This document shows, one piece after another, positions 1 through 10,285 of a stretch of 64,000 nt of DNA. The translations under genes and the position numbers were made by a program. Each line of letters begins with the position of its first letter. The stretch's first letter is position 1. Below the pieces are notes generated by a model that saw nothing but the letters and a program-made list of their open reading frames with translations, did not search any database and was not told the DNA's origin. The DNA comes from Cordylochernes scorpioides (lineage: Eukaryota; Arthropoda; Arachnida; Pseudoscorpiones; Chernetidae). Location of the stretch: the NCBI GenBank assembly GCA_030710605.1, contig CP092870.1, positions 95,238,941 to 95,302,940 on the forward strand, given 5' to 3'.

Positions 1-115
1 CAGGAATATGTGGAGGAGGCCCTGGCCCCCCATTTTGGGGGCCTCATCACCTTTGTGAGGGACGGGGAGAAGATGGTGGAGCGGGGGCAGATGGAACAGC
101 TTCGGAGGGAGGACA
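1..115 (+). CDS. VPS52: VPS52, third-from-last coding exon (5' end outside window)
   Basis: VPS52 is a subunit of the GARP and EARP tethering complexes, which capture endosome-derived vesicles at the trans-Golgi network and recycling endosomes. The window opens in frame and reads 38 codons plus one base, including the stretch FGGLITFVRDGEK. In the family this is the C-terminal helical segment FGGL(V/I)xFVKxxE followed by an ERGQ motif, and ERGQ is visible here at codons 27-30. A GTGAGT donor starts at 116. The one leftover base A plus AG from the exon at 6617 makes a lysine codon, so the phases match. Joined to 6617-6735 and 7875-8021 the visible part is 126 residues. The introns carry LINE, SINE and MITE insertions. 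Upstream exons lie outside the window. Confidence 0.9.
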
Positions 116-157
116 GTGAGTCTGCTTCTTTTTTTCATTCTGCTCTTCCTACCTTAT

Positions 158-342
158 ACAGTAGAACTACCTCCCTGTAAAGGACAATAACTAATTGCAG
201 AGCCAAAGTGTCCTTTAGGGAGAGGTGTACTCTTACCGGAGAGTAACTAAATAGTAAAAATGGTAATTTTGCAAATGAAAACTGTCCTTTGTAGAGAGGT
301 TTCCTCTAGCGTGAGTGTCCTCTCTTGGAGATTTTACTATAT
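158..342. mobile_element. MITE-A, TIR element in VPS52 intron
   Basis: A short non-coding element with inverted ends of the type ACAGTAGAACCTC, reading through stretches such as AAAGGACA and GCAGAGCCAAAGTGTCC. Similar copies lie near 5575-5725, 8628-8915, 9365-9763, 9919-10078 and 43354-43523, the last being the most symmetrical. No coding capacity is seen. The superfamily is unknown; TA-flanked ends would suit Tc1/mariner. Confidence 0.7.
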
Positions 343-409
343 ATACATTCATGGACAAAACTGAAGGAAGTTGTACCTTGTTGTTGTTTCTTATCCCCTT
401 GTGTAAAGA

Positions 410-1832
410 TTACACAAATTCCATGAGTTCATGCTCCTCGAGCTGTTTTATGATGAGCAGCGGCCTCTCCCAAAGGTCCTGTTTAGTGCATCTAATGCAA
501 GCCAAAATGTGTTCTGGAGCTGCAGGTACCAAACTACATTTTGGGCAAGTGGGATAAATTTTGTTATTATTTTCTATCTTCAATGGCTTGAGATGGCCTG
601 TTCTAAATCTTGTTAGTGTTGTTTGATGCTGTCTATTTCTGATGTTCAGAGCTCCTCCTGGGTTCACTCCACTGTACCAACTGTGCTTAGGTGGGATCCT
701 CCAGCTCTTGTTTATTTTTGTTTTGGCTATTGTTTCTATTTCTTTAAAAGTAAGTTTATTTTTCAGTGGCAAGGGTTCTTTTGTGCCTTTTTTCACTAGC
801 ACATCAGCAGCTTCATTGCCTTCAATGCCAACGTGTGAGGGTATCCATTGAAGGTGAATTTTTGAGGTTTTTGAGAGTTTTTGGAGATAACCAATTATGT
901 TCCTGCTTACTTTGTCTCCGAGTTCCCCTGTGTGACTCAAGTGTTGTATGGCACTTCTACTATCAGTAAGAATCCAGATATCTTGATAATTAGTAGTTCT
1001 GATGGATTTTAAGGCTTCATAGATGGCTATAAGTTCTGATCTGAAGACTGAGCAAAAATCTGGGTTTCTTCTGTTCATTTTCTCAATGCCATTTGTGGTT
1101 TTGATGAGACAGCCACTGCCAGTGTGTCCTAGCTCGTCTCTGCTACCATCGGTATAGATAGTTATTGCATTTTTAGGAATGTTATTAATTATTTCTAATG
1201 ATAATTGTTTTAAGTATTCTGGATTTTGGTATTGTTTGTTGGTGGGTTCATTTAAAGTCGCATTAAAAATAACATTTTGTAGTGGTTTGCATGGAGAAAT
1301 TTTTTCTGCTAAATAATTTTTTTCCACTTTATATTTTAAAAATTCATTTCTTTTGGCCAGGTGTAGAGGGCCTTCTTTTTTGAGTCTTAAATTGGATTCC
1401 CAATTAAGTATGTACTTGGAAGTTCTGTGTTTGTTTCCATAACTCTTGATTTTGTTTATATATTTTGGCAGATTGTAGCTTCTTCTATCCTTTAAGGGCA
1501 TAATGTCTGCCTCGTAAAGTACAATATCATTAGGGCAGGTATTTCGAAGACCTGTAATAATTCTAGTTGCACTTAGTTGTATCCTTTCCAGTGATTTTAT
1601 ATTTGTTTCAGATGCTGTACCATAGATTTGATATCCATATTCCAGGATAGGTCTAATTAGAGATGTGTAAGTTAATTTTAGTGTGGTTGCATCGGCTCCC
1701 GACTCTCTTCCTGAAATATATTTCAGGATTTTTAGTCGGTCTCTTCCTTTTCTAATAACTTCTTCAATATGTTTACTGGAGTTAATTTCTGGATCCAGGG
1801 TGTAGCCAAGATATTTAGGATGTGGAAGGCTG
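410..1832 (-). pseudogene. LINE1 pol, C-terminal half with RNase H
   Basis: This continues the pol reading frame after the SINE. It opens with YLGYTLDPE and the LRPILEYGYQ-type thumb region seen in I-group LINEs. RNase H is clear: YTDGS, RSELIAIYEAL, LTDSRSA and PSHVGIEGNEAAD carry the four acidic catalytic residues. It ends with a CPKC...PEH...C finger and a stop just before MEFV is followed by the 3' UTR. The first ~18 residues of the open frame (1888-1833) are read-through from the SINE and do not belong to the protein. Confidence 0.88.
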
Positions 1833-2125
1833 GTTAAACCGTTTGGTTTTCGACCACTAGGACCCGGGTTCGAACCCGCATTGGACACTTTTTACTGTTT
1901 AAAGAAAAAAAAATGCTCCAATGGCCCCCGATTCTTGCAAAAGTCCAACCCCACCAGCGAGTGCAAGTAACCAAACGGGGCTCTGGCATTAGTAAGTGCA
2001 AAGTCGAACTGCTTTTCACATGTGTAGACATGTGGTGCACTTACAGTAAAAGCAGTCGCTAACTACCCACCATGATTATCATGGCCTGTACCACGTGTAC
2101 TAGGGATAAGCAAAAAAAAAATTAT
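1833..2125 (+). mobile_element. SINE1, tRNA-derived, inserted in LINE1
   Basis: The head carries a pol III B box, GGGTTCGAACCC, near 1864. The body reads AATGGCCCCCGATTCTTGCA, then a section with TTTCACATGTGTAGACATG, and the tail ends CCACGTGTACTAGGGATAAG followed by A-rich sequence. Other copies, full or partial: 6752-6965 (-), 7536-7835, 8673-8796 (-), 19709-19875, 33588-33868, 59215-59460, 63228-63525. It splits the LINE1 pol frame, so it is younger than LINE1. Confidence 0.85.
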
Positions 2126-2136
2126 ATTGCAATTGT

Positions 2137-4594
2137 TGTTCTTTCAGAATAATTTTTGGTCTTATTTTGTATAGTTTCTTATCGGTAGTAAAAAGACAGG
2201 TTTCAGATTTTTGGGGGTTAAATTCTAATTTATGTTTAATAGCAAATTTTTCTAGGTGGAAAAGAGTCTTATTCAAATCTCTTTCAGCTTTTTTCCAGTT
2301 AGTATTGCTGCTTCATAGAATAATGTCATCAGCGAAAAGTCCAATATTGGTTTTATGTGAAATTTTTTCTTCTATGCCTGCAATAAATAGGGTGAAGAGA
2401 GTTGGGCTAAGGACTGATCCTTGTGGTAATCCTTGGTACAATTTGAAGGTTTTAGATAGAGTACCATTATATTTGACCCTGATGTATCTATTTTTAAGGA
2501 AATCATTTATCCAAGTGATAGCTTTTCCATCAATTTTGAAATGTTTGTATAATTTTGTAATTAACTTGTTTTTCCATACCCCTTATCAAAAGCTTGTGTA
2601 AGGTCTAAAAAAGCAGCTATTGTGTGGTTAGTTGGTTTTCTGTTTTGTGTGAAAAATAAGAGTTGGTCTATTGTCCCATGTCCTTTCCTAAATCCATATT
2701 GTTCTTTTGGTAAGAGATTTCTTGTGTCGAGGTGGTAGGTGAGTCGTCTGAGTATAATTTTTTCCATTAATTTGCAGCAAATACTTGTGAGGGAGATAGG
2801 TCGGTAGTTTTTTGGGTCATCAGCAGATTTGTCAAGTTTTTTAATAGGAATTATTGTTGCAGTTTTCCAGTCTTGAGGCAATTTTCCAGTTTTCCAGAAG
2901 TTATTGAAAATATCAAGAAGTTTTTCTTTGCCATTTTTGCCCAAGTTTGATATCATTTGGCCATGGATTCCATCTGGCCCAGGAGTCTTGTTCAGGTCAG
3001 TGTTTTCTAATGCATAATCTAGCTCTTTCATATTGATTTTTTCATGGAAAATATTATGAGTGCTAGTGACGTTAGTCATGGATAATCTTTCGGGCCTTTT
3101 TTTCAACTTTCTTATTTTTATTTCAAATTTGATTTTACTACTTATTTGATATGAATTACCTAAAAGATTAGCAGCATTTTTGTCATTAGTTGCTGGGGTA
3201 CCATCCATATTCTTAATCATATTTGTGTTTTCAGTTTGTGGCTGGGCTCTGTCAATTTGTTTTGCCAAATGCCAAAGTTTTGTATTTGGGTTTCTTGGGT
3301 TCAGGTTTTCACAAGTTTGTTTCCATTTTTCCCTTCTCATATTTACGTATAATCTTTTTATTTTTGCATTCACAATGTTAAGTTCAGTTCTACAATTTGT
3401 TTGGTTTTGGGTGCACTTTTTTTGTAGTTCATTTCTTTTAGTTATAAGTGTTTGAATATCTTTTGCCTGGTGTGTATAATTTGGAATCCATTTCTTAATA
3501 TTACCTCTTGGTATTGAAACTTTGGCTGCTTTAATAATGGTGTTTTTGAAAGATATCCAATTTTGTTCCAGATCTTTTATTCTAGTGGGTGCTTTTCTAA
3601 AGTCTTCATTGGTGTTTTGCTGGTAAAGATTCCAATTAGCCTTTTTGAAGTTCCAGAATATTTCTTTAATTGAGCTGGTTTTGGTCTTGGTGCTAATTTC
3701 TATCAAAATAGGCAAATGATCACTTCCAATACTTTTTAATATTTGCCATTTGCATTTGTGGAAAATGTCAGGACTGGAGAAACTTATATCAAAGGCTTGT
3801 GCGGTATTATAACTGTAGGAATGGTGGGTAGGATTCCCATCATTTAAGCACATGAAGGCATTGTCGTCAAATAAGTTTGAAAGTATTTTGCCTCTTGGGT
3901 TTGGCGTGGAACATCCCCATAGTTGATGTTTGGCATTAAGGTCACCTACAATAATAGTGTTGTCTGTAAGAAATTGAGCCATTGTTCTATCGTCAATAAG
4001 TTTATTGTTTGGTGGGTGATACATATTGAATATGTTGATGGTTTTGTTTTGATTGAGGTAGACTTTGATACCTTGGGCTTCGAGGTCTGATGTGTTTGGA
4101 ATATTAATGGCTATGTCTTCATAGTACAAATTATTGATTAAAAATGCAAGGCCACCCCCTTCTTTATTTCTGTCTTTTCTGAGGATATTGAGGTTTTTAT
4201 ATTTGAGATTGTACTTTTCATTTAATTTGGTTTCCTGTAGGGCTATAATTTGTATCTTTTGTTTTTCAGCTATTTCCATTATTTCTTCTAATTTTATTTT
4301 TGTTGCTGTTGAGCACAATCCATTTATGTTGCACTGCAGAATGCTCAATTGCTTGGAAGCTGCAAAGTGTGAAGTTTGTGGAGACTGTATTATACTTATC
4401 GGACAGAACCCTCTACCTAAGTCCTGAACGCGCCCCTGTTTATTCTGCGCGACGGGCGATGCAGCATGCAAATCAACATCTGATCTCATGGAATGGGGTG
4501 TAGGGGTGCAGCTTTCGTTGATCATGGCACCATGATCCAGGCACACTTTGGTGAAAGTCTGACTTTGCCTGTAGTTTGAGGCCGTTCCTAACAT
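2137..4594 (-). pseudogene. LINE1 pol, endonuclease and reverse transcriptase half
   Basis: The open part 4594-2561 begins with about 80 residues of uncertain leader. The endonuclease follows, starting near 4345 (ILQCNINGL), with LQETKL, a GGGLAFLI stretch, NMYHPP, VGDLNAKH and GSDHLP in family order. The reverse transcriptase follows with GPDGIHG, YRPISLTS, FRKGHGTIDQ and the motif-A end FLDLTQAFDK. Just after AFDK the frame is lost. Motif B (LPQGSVLSP) and the catalytic FADD box continue in another - frame at about 2590-2310, and a stop codon follows directly after FADDIIL. The frameshift, the stop and the SINE at 1833-2125 make it inactive. No separate gag ORF is seen upstream. Confidence 0.88.
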
Positions 4595-4735
4595 GGAAGC
4601 AGACGCCTTTGCTGCCGACTCTTAACATGAGTACAGACACAGCTCCTCCATACCCTGGAGTGGGACCCTTGCTGAGGTCCATCAACCGGGTCAGTTGAAG
4701 TCAGGATTTTTAAAGAGGTCTACTCCTCTTCTAAC

Positions 4736-4957
4736 AATGCTGCTGTTGGTCCGCGACTGCTTATTTGTCAGAGTTATGCAGCTGGCCTTCATATCTGAAG
4801 GTCGTTCCCCTATCCGCCACCTGGGGACGCGCCCTATAGCAGTCAGCGCTGCCAAGGGAGTTGTACCTTTCAGCATGTATATCGGGATTCAGACAATAAC
4901 TGAAAGATATTACAGTGACCTTTATTGAAGACATACAAAAAAGTCTATTATCTTGTA
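4736..4957. repeat. Repeat junction ending in MITE-B
   Basis: From about 4857 the sequence is MITE-B: TTGTACCTTTCAGCATGTAT, then CAGACAATAACT and AAGATATTACAGTGACC, then an AAGACATAC tail. The same block recurs at 8370-8520, 9200-9365, 12895-13339, 14405-14575, 51838-51920 and 57770-58165. The stretch before it, 4736-4856, is GC-richer with no recognised coding content. Confidence 0.55.
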
Positions 4958-5560
4958 ACTATAGATTTAAGGCAATAATGAAGATGTCTAGGTATCATAT
5001 TGAATTTGTAACACATTTAACGATGCTTTTGAGCCATCGTTGTTTGTGTCACAAGGATTCTAAATAACAAGGGGGTTTCTATGTAGATACAGTTTAGTGC
5101 GATGTACTTTATCACCAGTAGTTGCTAGTAGAATTAGATGTCTCCAATGTCCACCATTAGAAGGATCTTTCTTGCCAACAGCCGTCCAGGTTGGGAAAGA
5201 TTCTCTGGTACCTTCTTCCAGGATCATCCACACAGCCTCACTCCTGGAGACAACTTGTCACATCTTCTCTCATGCCAATGTCACCAGACTGTCTGTTCTC
5301 TCCACCTGTCTCTTCCTCAGCTGTTCTCCTTCTTTAATTCCACCGTGTACCCCTGGGCCAGTAGTACTTCCTCAACTACCACCCACATCATCTTGGCTCT
5401 TGTAAAGAGGGGAGCCTGATGTAACAATATGTCCAAATATAAATATAGTTTTTCTATTTGACATACCCCTCAACACCTGTATAAATACACACATGGTAAT
5501 AAGATCAAATCCTTATGTTTTTGTAATATTTAATCCAAATTGTACATAATCATCTAAATG
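4958..5560. other. Intronic stretch, GC-richer block, no gene recognised
   Basis: 5090-5420 is richer in GC than its surroundings and has frames with RCLQCPP and HLLSCQC, which could be a decayed LINE zinc-finger end, but the frames are mutually shifted and nothing firm can be assigned. The remainder is AT-rich intron. Confidence 0.4.
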
Positions 5561-5574
5561 TACACACCTGCTAG

Positions 5575-5873
5575 AGGACACCTCTCAACAAAAGACAGTT
5601 ATCAATCCCAAAATGACATTTTTACTAATTAACTGCTCTCTGGTGAGAGGAAACCTCTCTATAAAGAACACTTTGGCTCTGCAACTAGGTGGACATTTTT
5701 CTTGGAGGATGTTGGTCTATAAAAATAAAGGTCACCTATCCCATCAAAATGAACGTCATCTATTGAACGTCATCACAAACTAGCGGCCTCAGGTTGGTGA
5801 CAAAGCCACAACACCAACTTTGGTAAACTGAGAAGCGTTCATCTGGAGACCATGTTAATGGCTCTCCTCAGCC
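5575..5873. repeat. MITE-A piece followed by a hammerhead-family B fragment
   Basis: 5575-5725 resembles MITE-A. 5733-5873 belongs to family B (landmarks CTATTGACCGTC-like sequence, GGTGACAAAGCCACAACACC, then a ribozyme-like tail). On the - strand the tail reads CTGAGGA with the following stem and GAAAC box deleted, so any ribozyme here is dead. Confidence 0.55.
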
Positions 5874-5887
5874 TAGAGAGGAATTTA

Positions 5888-6035
5888 TTCCATGAGATCC
5901 TGTTGTTGTTGTTTCTTATCCCCTTGTGTAAAGATTACACGAATTCCATGAGTTTATGCTCCTCGAGCTGTTTTATGATGAGCAGCGGCCTCTCCCAAAG
6001 GTCCTGTTTAGTGCATCTAATGCAAGCCAAAACCA
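5888..6035 (-). mobile_element. LINE1 3'-end fragment
   Basis: A 5'-truncated copy of the last ~130 bp of LINE1, with the (CAA)n tail at its left end. It lies in the large VPS52 intron. Confidence 0.85.
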
Positions 6036-6315
6036 TGAGATCCTTAGGGGATCTAATAAGATTCCATGAGATCCTTAAGGGATCTAATAGAATCTTCACA
6101 ATCTGCCAAAGAGGTGTTCATCTGTCAAAATGTCTAGGCCAAATTGACGGTAAAGGTGACCTTTTATTTTAATAGATCTACAACTTGGTTCAGTCCTTAA
6201 GAGAAAAAGTTTAAAGTATTTCTCTAGTTACCAAATCTGGGGGTTGTGGCCTTGTCACACACTGACTTAAGTTAACTAGATTATAGAGATGGGAATGGGG
6301 TGTAGCTTGGCACCT

Positions 6316-6465
6316 ACAGCTCTAGAACACATTTTGGCTTGCATTAGATGTACTAAACAGGACCTTTGAGAGAGGTCACTGCTTATCAAACAGCTCGAAG
6401 AGCATGAACTCATGGAATTCGTCTAATCTTTACACAAGGGGATAAGAAACAAAAACAATAATAGA
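6316..6465 (+). mobile_element. LINE1 3'-end fragment
   Basis: The same 3' end in the opposite orientation. It reads through AGAACACATTTTGGCTTGCA to AAGGGGATAAGAAAC and ends in an A/C-rich tail just upstream of the VPS52 exon at 6617. Confidence 0.85.
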
Positions 6466-6616
6466 GATTGAGCTTAACTTTGCTGCATAGGATTTTCACT
6501 TATTTTTGATGATATGATGCATCTTTATTTTAGATATTCCCTGTCTCAATAATATCAACCTAAATTGTCTCAGTTTAGCAACCAACCCACTCACCTGATC
6601 CTGAATGTGCCGACAG

Positions 6617-6735
6617 AGAAAGTGGCTCCCATCATCCGAGGCTTCAACTCCTCCTGGAAGAAATCCATAGAAGACATCAACCAAGAAATACTACGGTCCT
6701 TCTCCAACTTCAAAAATGGCACTAACATCTTACAG
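6617..6735 (+). CDS. VPS52: VPS52, penultimate coding exon
   Basis: This exon is 119 nt and follows an acceptor ending GCCGACAG. It completes a lysine codon split with the exon at 1-115, then encodes 39 residues containing IIRGFNSSWKKS and SFSNFKNGTNILQ. These match the conserved C-terminal block of VPS52 (IRGFxSSWK...RSFTNFRNGTSIIQ) with no gap. The donor is CAG followed by GTCAAT at 6736, giving phase 0. The open frame extends upstream of the acceptor, but that sequence does not match the family, and the phase fit with the first exon fixes the start at 6617. SINE1 copies flank it closely. Confidence 0.92.
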
Positions 6736-6751
6736 GTCAATCTCCTTTTTC

Positions 6752-6965
6752 TTTTTTTGCCTATCCCTCGTACACGTGGTACAGGCCATGATAATCTTGG
6801 TGTGTAGAAGTGAGTGACTGCTTTTTACTGTAAGTGCACGACATATCTACACATGTGAAAAGCCGTTCGACTTTGCACTTACAAATGTGCCAGAGCCCCG
6901 TTTGGTTACTTCACTCACTGGTGGGGTTGGACTTTTGCAAGAAACGGGGGCCATTGGAGCCATCC
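6752..6965 (-). mobile_element. SINE1, partial
   Basis: Inverted SINE1 body and tail (CTCGTACACGTGGTACAGGC through GGGGGCCATTGGAG). The tRNA head is missing, so it is 5'-truncated. It starts 16 bp after the VPS52 donor. Confidence 0.85.
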
Positions 6966-6975
6966 TCTATATTAA

Positions 6976-7240
6976 CTTAAGGTAACAAGACCAAATCAGT
7001 ACCTCTTTGAAAATCCTGAGTTCAACTGACCTGGTTGATAGACCTCAGTAAGGGTCCTTCTCCAGGGATACAGAAGAGCTGCGTCTGTACTCATGTTAGA
7101 GTTGGCCGCAAAGACATCTGCTTCCATGTTAGGAAAGGACTCAAATTACAAAGTCAGACTTTCACCAAAGTGTACCTGGATCATGGTACCATGATCAATA
7201 AAAGCTGTATGAATGCCTGCTACAACATGCTGTGGTAAAA
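6976..7240 (+). mobile_element. LINE1 5'-region fragment
   Basis: An inverted match to 4500-4735, the 5' leader of LINE1 (shared landmarks GACTTTCACCAAAGTGT and GATCATGGTACCATGATC). A fragment holding the 5' end without the 3' end is unusual for a LINE; it may be a separate non-autonomous repeat that also forms the LINE1 leader. Confidence 0.6.
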
Positions 7241-7260
7241 AATTTCTCATTCAGTAATTT

Positions 7261-7300
7261 TGTCTGAAGATGGTAACAACGCTGTTACCGAAACGTCACA
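7261..7300 (+). ncRNA. Hammerhead-like motif with long stem II
   Basis: Parsed in order: stem I arm TGT, core CTGAAGA (fits CUGANGA), one extra T, stem II GGTAACA / TGTTACC (7 perfect pairs) around ACGC, core GAA, stem III ACGT, cleavage base C, stem I arm ACA. The GUC cleavage triplet is present. Weak points are the 3-bp stem I and the extra U at the foot of stem II. Related sequence lies at 10160-10275 and 37040-37195, where the core is mutated. Inferred from fold only. Confidence 0.45.
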
Positions 7301-7535
7301 CACTATTTATTTATTTGGTCTTATTACCTTATTACCTACTTTTATTTTTCCGTTTATCATTACTTTTCATAATTCATCCTTTCATATCTCATCTCTAAGG
7401 TTAGAAATGATAGTTATTTCTCCTTGAAATAAATTTTGATTTTTCGTTCAAAAGAAACACATGCGGGATAATTTTCAAATGTCGTTTTACAATCACAAGC
7501 CGCATTATATTGTATTATTACCTTGTGTAGGAGGT
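7301..7535. repeat. SINE3-related body fragment
   Basis: TTTTTCCGTTTATCATTAC, then ATTTCTCCTTGAAATAAATT and GCCGCATTATATTGTATTAT match the body shared by the copies at 52480-52870, 56250-56650 and 58915-59190. The tRNA-like head is absent. Confidence 0.55.
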
Positions 7536-7835
7536 TAGTGGAAGGCTGGTTAAACCGTTTGGTTTTTGACCACTATGACCCGGGTTCGATCCCTGCATTG
7601 GGCACTTTTTTCTGATAAAAAAAAAAAATGCTCAAATGGCCCCCGATTCTTGCAAAAATCCAACCCCACCAGCGAGTACAAGTAACTAAACGGGGCTCTG
7701 GTACATTTGTAAGTGCAAAGTCCAACTGCTTTTCACATGTGTAGACATATGGTGCACTTACAGTAAAAGCAGTTGCCAACTTCTACCCACCATGATTATC
7801 ATGGCCTGTACCACGTGTACTAGGGATAAGCAAAA
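7536..7835 (+). mobile_element. SINE1, near full length
   Basis: Head with B-box-like GGGTTCGATCCC, A-rich link, full body and GGGATAAGC tail. It ends about 40 bp before the last VPS52 exon, so it sits across the likely branch-point region of that intron. Confidence 0.88.
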
Positions 7836-7874
7836 AAGAAACAATGAAGTAAAGGTAGTGATGGTGTTGTCTAG

Positions 7875-8021
7875 GTGGGACTTACCCAGCTGATCCAATA
7901 CTACCATAGGTTCCAGAAACTGCTCTCCCAGCCTCCCCTCAAGTCTAACCCAGCCCGAACTGAACTCCTCAACATCCACCATCTCATGGTGGAGGCCAAG
8001 AAATACAAGACTTCCTTCTGA
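7875..8021 (+). CDS. VPS52: VPS52, last coding exon with stop
   Basis: 147 nt: 48 codons and TGA. The acceptor is TTGTCTAG. The product contains LTQLIQYYHRF and LLNIHHLMVEAKKYKTSF, matching the VPS52 C-terminus (LTQLIQxYHRF...INIHHLMVExKKHKPNF), and ends at the same residue as the family. Phase 0 joins the previous exon without a gap (ILQ then VGLTQ). No AATAAA was seen close downstream; the 3' UTR runs into repeats within about 100 bp. Confidence 0.92.
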   Translation: MGLTQLIQYYHRFQKLLSQPPLKSNPARTELLNIHHLMVEAKKYKTSF

Positions 8022-8116
8022 ACCACCACTGTGTTTGTCAGTAAATATAACGGTATCGTTGTTGCTGTTGTTTATAGAGCCTACTCCAAGTCTTGTGTGC
8101 CTTCTCTCCCTTGATT

Positions 8117-8282
8117 CTTGTTGCTGTTTCTTATCCCCTCATGCAAAGATTACATGAATTCCATGAGTCTATGCTTCTCAAGCTGTTTGATGATAAGCAG
8201 TGACCACTCCCAAAGGTCCTGTTTAGTACATCTAATGCAAGTCAAAATGTGTTCTGGAGCTGCAGGTGCCAAGCTACATTTC
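8117..8282 (-). mobile_element. LINE1 3'-end fragment
   Basis: 5'-truncated LINE1 end; the tail side at about 8120 reads GTTGCTGTTTCTTATCCCC on the + strand. Confidence 0.8.
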
Positions 8283-8369
8283 TCTTGATTCTACACATAT
8301 TATATGAGTACACTTGGTTCCCAATTCAAACCAAAAGTATCTTGTAAAGTCAACAATCTAAACTCATGG

Positions 8370-8520
8370 ACAAAACTTAAGGAAGGTTAAATATCAGGAA
8401 GGTTGTATATCAGAATTCAGACAATAACTCTGAAAGATATTACAGTGACCTTTAGTGAAGACACACAAGATAACCAAGTGTGAACAAAATTGCCTCTGTC
8501 TCCTTAAAAAAAAAAAGTAA
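8370..8520. repeat. MITE-B copy
   Basis: Contains CAGACAATAACTCTGAAAG and AAGATATTACAGTGACC, then ACACACAAGATAACCAAGTG and an A-run. The element's outer end reads ACTCATGGACAAAACTTAAG. Confidence 0.6.
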
Positions 8521-8627
8521 ACCAGTGATATCATAAGATTTTCCACTTCCTTAAGTCTTATCCATGAGTGTATTTGATAGTATTGGGGATTGTAAGCTTT
8601 ATATTCAAGTTGACTTCTTTTTCACTA

Positions 8628-8915
8628 CAGTAGAACCTCTGTGTAAATGACACCTAGTTGCATAGCCAAAATGTACACGTGGTACAGACCATGATAATCA
8701 TCATGATGGGTAGAAGTTGGCGACTGCTATTACTATAAGTGCACCACATGTCTACACATGTGAAAAGCAGTTCGACTTTGCACTTACAAATGTGCAACAA
8801 TGTACTTTAGGGAGAGGTGTCCTCTTACTGGAGAGTTACTAATTAGTAAGAATGATAATTTTGGTGATTGAAACTGTCCTTTGTAGAGAGGTGTTCTCTC
8901 ATGAAGATTCTACTG
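8628..8915. mobile_element. MITE-A interrupted by a SINE1 fragment
   Basis: Outer parts are MITE-A (ACAGTAGAACCTCTGTG... and ...TTCTACTGTG). The middle, 8673-8796, is an inverted SINE1 tail and body. The SINE is therefore younger than this MITE-A copy. Confidence 0.7.
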
Positions 8916-8928
8916 TGTGTATATGACC

Positions 8929-9035
8929 TTTGGGAGAGGCCGCTGCTTATCATAAAACAGCTCGAAGAGCATGAACTCATGGAATTTGTGTAATCTTTAC
9001 ACAAGGGGATAAGAAACAACAACAACAACAACACT
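8929..9035 (+). mobile_element. LINE1 3'-end fragment with (CAA)n tail
   Basis: Reads CTTTGGGAGAGGCCGCTGC to GGGATAAGAAACAACAACAA, then more CAA. This is the shortest and clearest view of the LINE1 3' terminus. Confidence 0.88.
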
Positions 9036-9199
9036 GTGTGTATATAGGTTTTCTATTGATTGGATAAACTGTGTTAGCAAAGAATATCAGCACTTGGGGC
9101 AAGTCTCCTACTATGAGAAGGTAGCCCTGACTAACAACATGCTCCAGCAAGTCTGAAGATTTTAAAATATTTAATTTATTATCAATTTAATATATTAAG

Positions 9200-9365
9200 T
9201 ACACTCACAGACAAAACTAAAGGAAGTGGGAAGTCTTTGATGTCACCGGTTAACTTTTTTTTTTAAGGAGACAGACAACAATTATGTTCACACTTGGTTA
9301 TCTCATGTGTCTTCAATAAAGGTCACTGTAATATCTTTCAGAATTATTTTCTGAACCCAATATAC
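9200..9365 (-). repeat. MITE-B copy
   Basis: CACTCACAGACAAAACTAAAG end, then inverted CTTCAATAAAGGTCACTG and the ATCTTTCAGA end. Confidence 0.55.
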
Positions 9366-9763
9366 AGTAAAACCTTCATAAAAGAACACTCCAGCTAGAA
9401 GATACCTCTCTACAAAGGACAGTTTTTATTGTCAAAATTAACATTTTTGTTGTTGTTGTTGTTGTTTCTTTTCCCCTTGTGTAAAGATTACACGAATTCC
9501 ATGAGTTCATGCTCCTCGAGCTGTTTTATGATGAGCAGCGGCCTCTCCCAAAGATCCTGTTTAGTGCATCTAATGTAAGCCAAAATGTGTTCTGGAGCTG
9601 CAGGTGCCAAGCTACATTTTGGGCAAGTGGGGTAGAGTTTGTTATTATTTTCTATTTTCAATGATTAACATTTTTACTATGTAACAACACTCCAGTTAAA
9701 GGACACCTCTCCATAAAGGACACTTTTGTTCTGCAACTAGGTGTTCTTTACAGAGAGTTTTTA
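9365..9763. mobile_element. MITE-A interrupted by a LINE1 3' fragment
   Basis: MITE-A ends at 9365-9440 and 9665-9763; 9440-9664 (-) is a LINE1 3' end of about 225 bp with a (TTG)n run at 9448-9464. LINE1 is younger than this MITE-A copy. Confidence 0.75.
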
Positions 9764-10285
9764 CTGTACATGGTAATAGGTACAACTTCCTTAAGGTTTG
9801 TTGATGTATAAAACTGGGAGAACATATACTCCTCCAAGCATTATTGGGGAGTTGACACACCTTGAAAAATGATGGGAAAGGTAGAACAAGGAAGGATAGG
9901 TTCTATATTCTAATACAGTATAACAACCTCTCTCTTAGGGACAACACCAGGTTGCAGAGCCAAAGTGTCCTTTAGGGAGAGGTGTCCTTATACTAGAGAA
10001 CTGTTAATTAGTAAAACCGATAATTTCAGCAATGAAAACTCTCCTTTGTAGAGAGGTATCCTCTCATAGAGGTTCAACCATCTGGAATCAGAAGAAATAA
10101 ATTGTTTAAGAACAAGGTTAAATGGCGATTAGATACAATTTGATTTATAGATTATAAACACAAGGTAATAAGACCAAATCCAAATAAATAAATAGTGTGT
10201 GACATTCCATTAACAGCATTATTACCATCACATATTATTTATTTATTTAGATTTGGTCTTAGTACCTAATATCCAATATTAGAGA
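9764..10285. repeat. MITE-A copy (9919-10078) and repeat remnants
   Basis: 9919-10078 is another MITE-A. 10160-10275 is a decayed inverted relative of the hammerhead-like motif at 7261 (TAAATAAATAGTGTGTGACA). No gene. Confidence 0.5.

Larger units (their letters stand above)
376..4735 (-). mobile_element. LINE1: near full-length I-superfamily LINE with RNase H, inactivated
   Basis: A non-LTR retrotransposon reading leftwards. In order it carries an apurinic endonuclease, a reverse transcriptase, an RNase H and a C-terminal zinc-finger-like region, then a short 3' UTR ending at 376 with GGGATAAGAAACAACAACAA on the - strand, that is, a (CAA)n tail. RNase H inside the pol ORF points to the I/Loa/Nimb/Outcast group. 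It is broken by a frameshift near 2590, a stop near 2310 and a SINE at 1833-2125. Six shorter copies of the same 3' end lie within the next 11 kb, all 5'-truncated as expected for target-primed reverse transcription. It sits in a VPS52 intron in antisense orientation. Confidence 0.88.
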
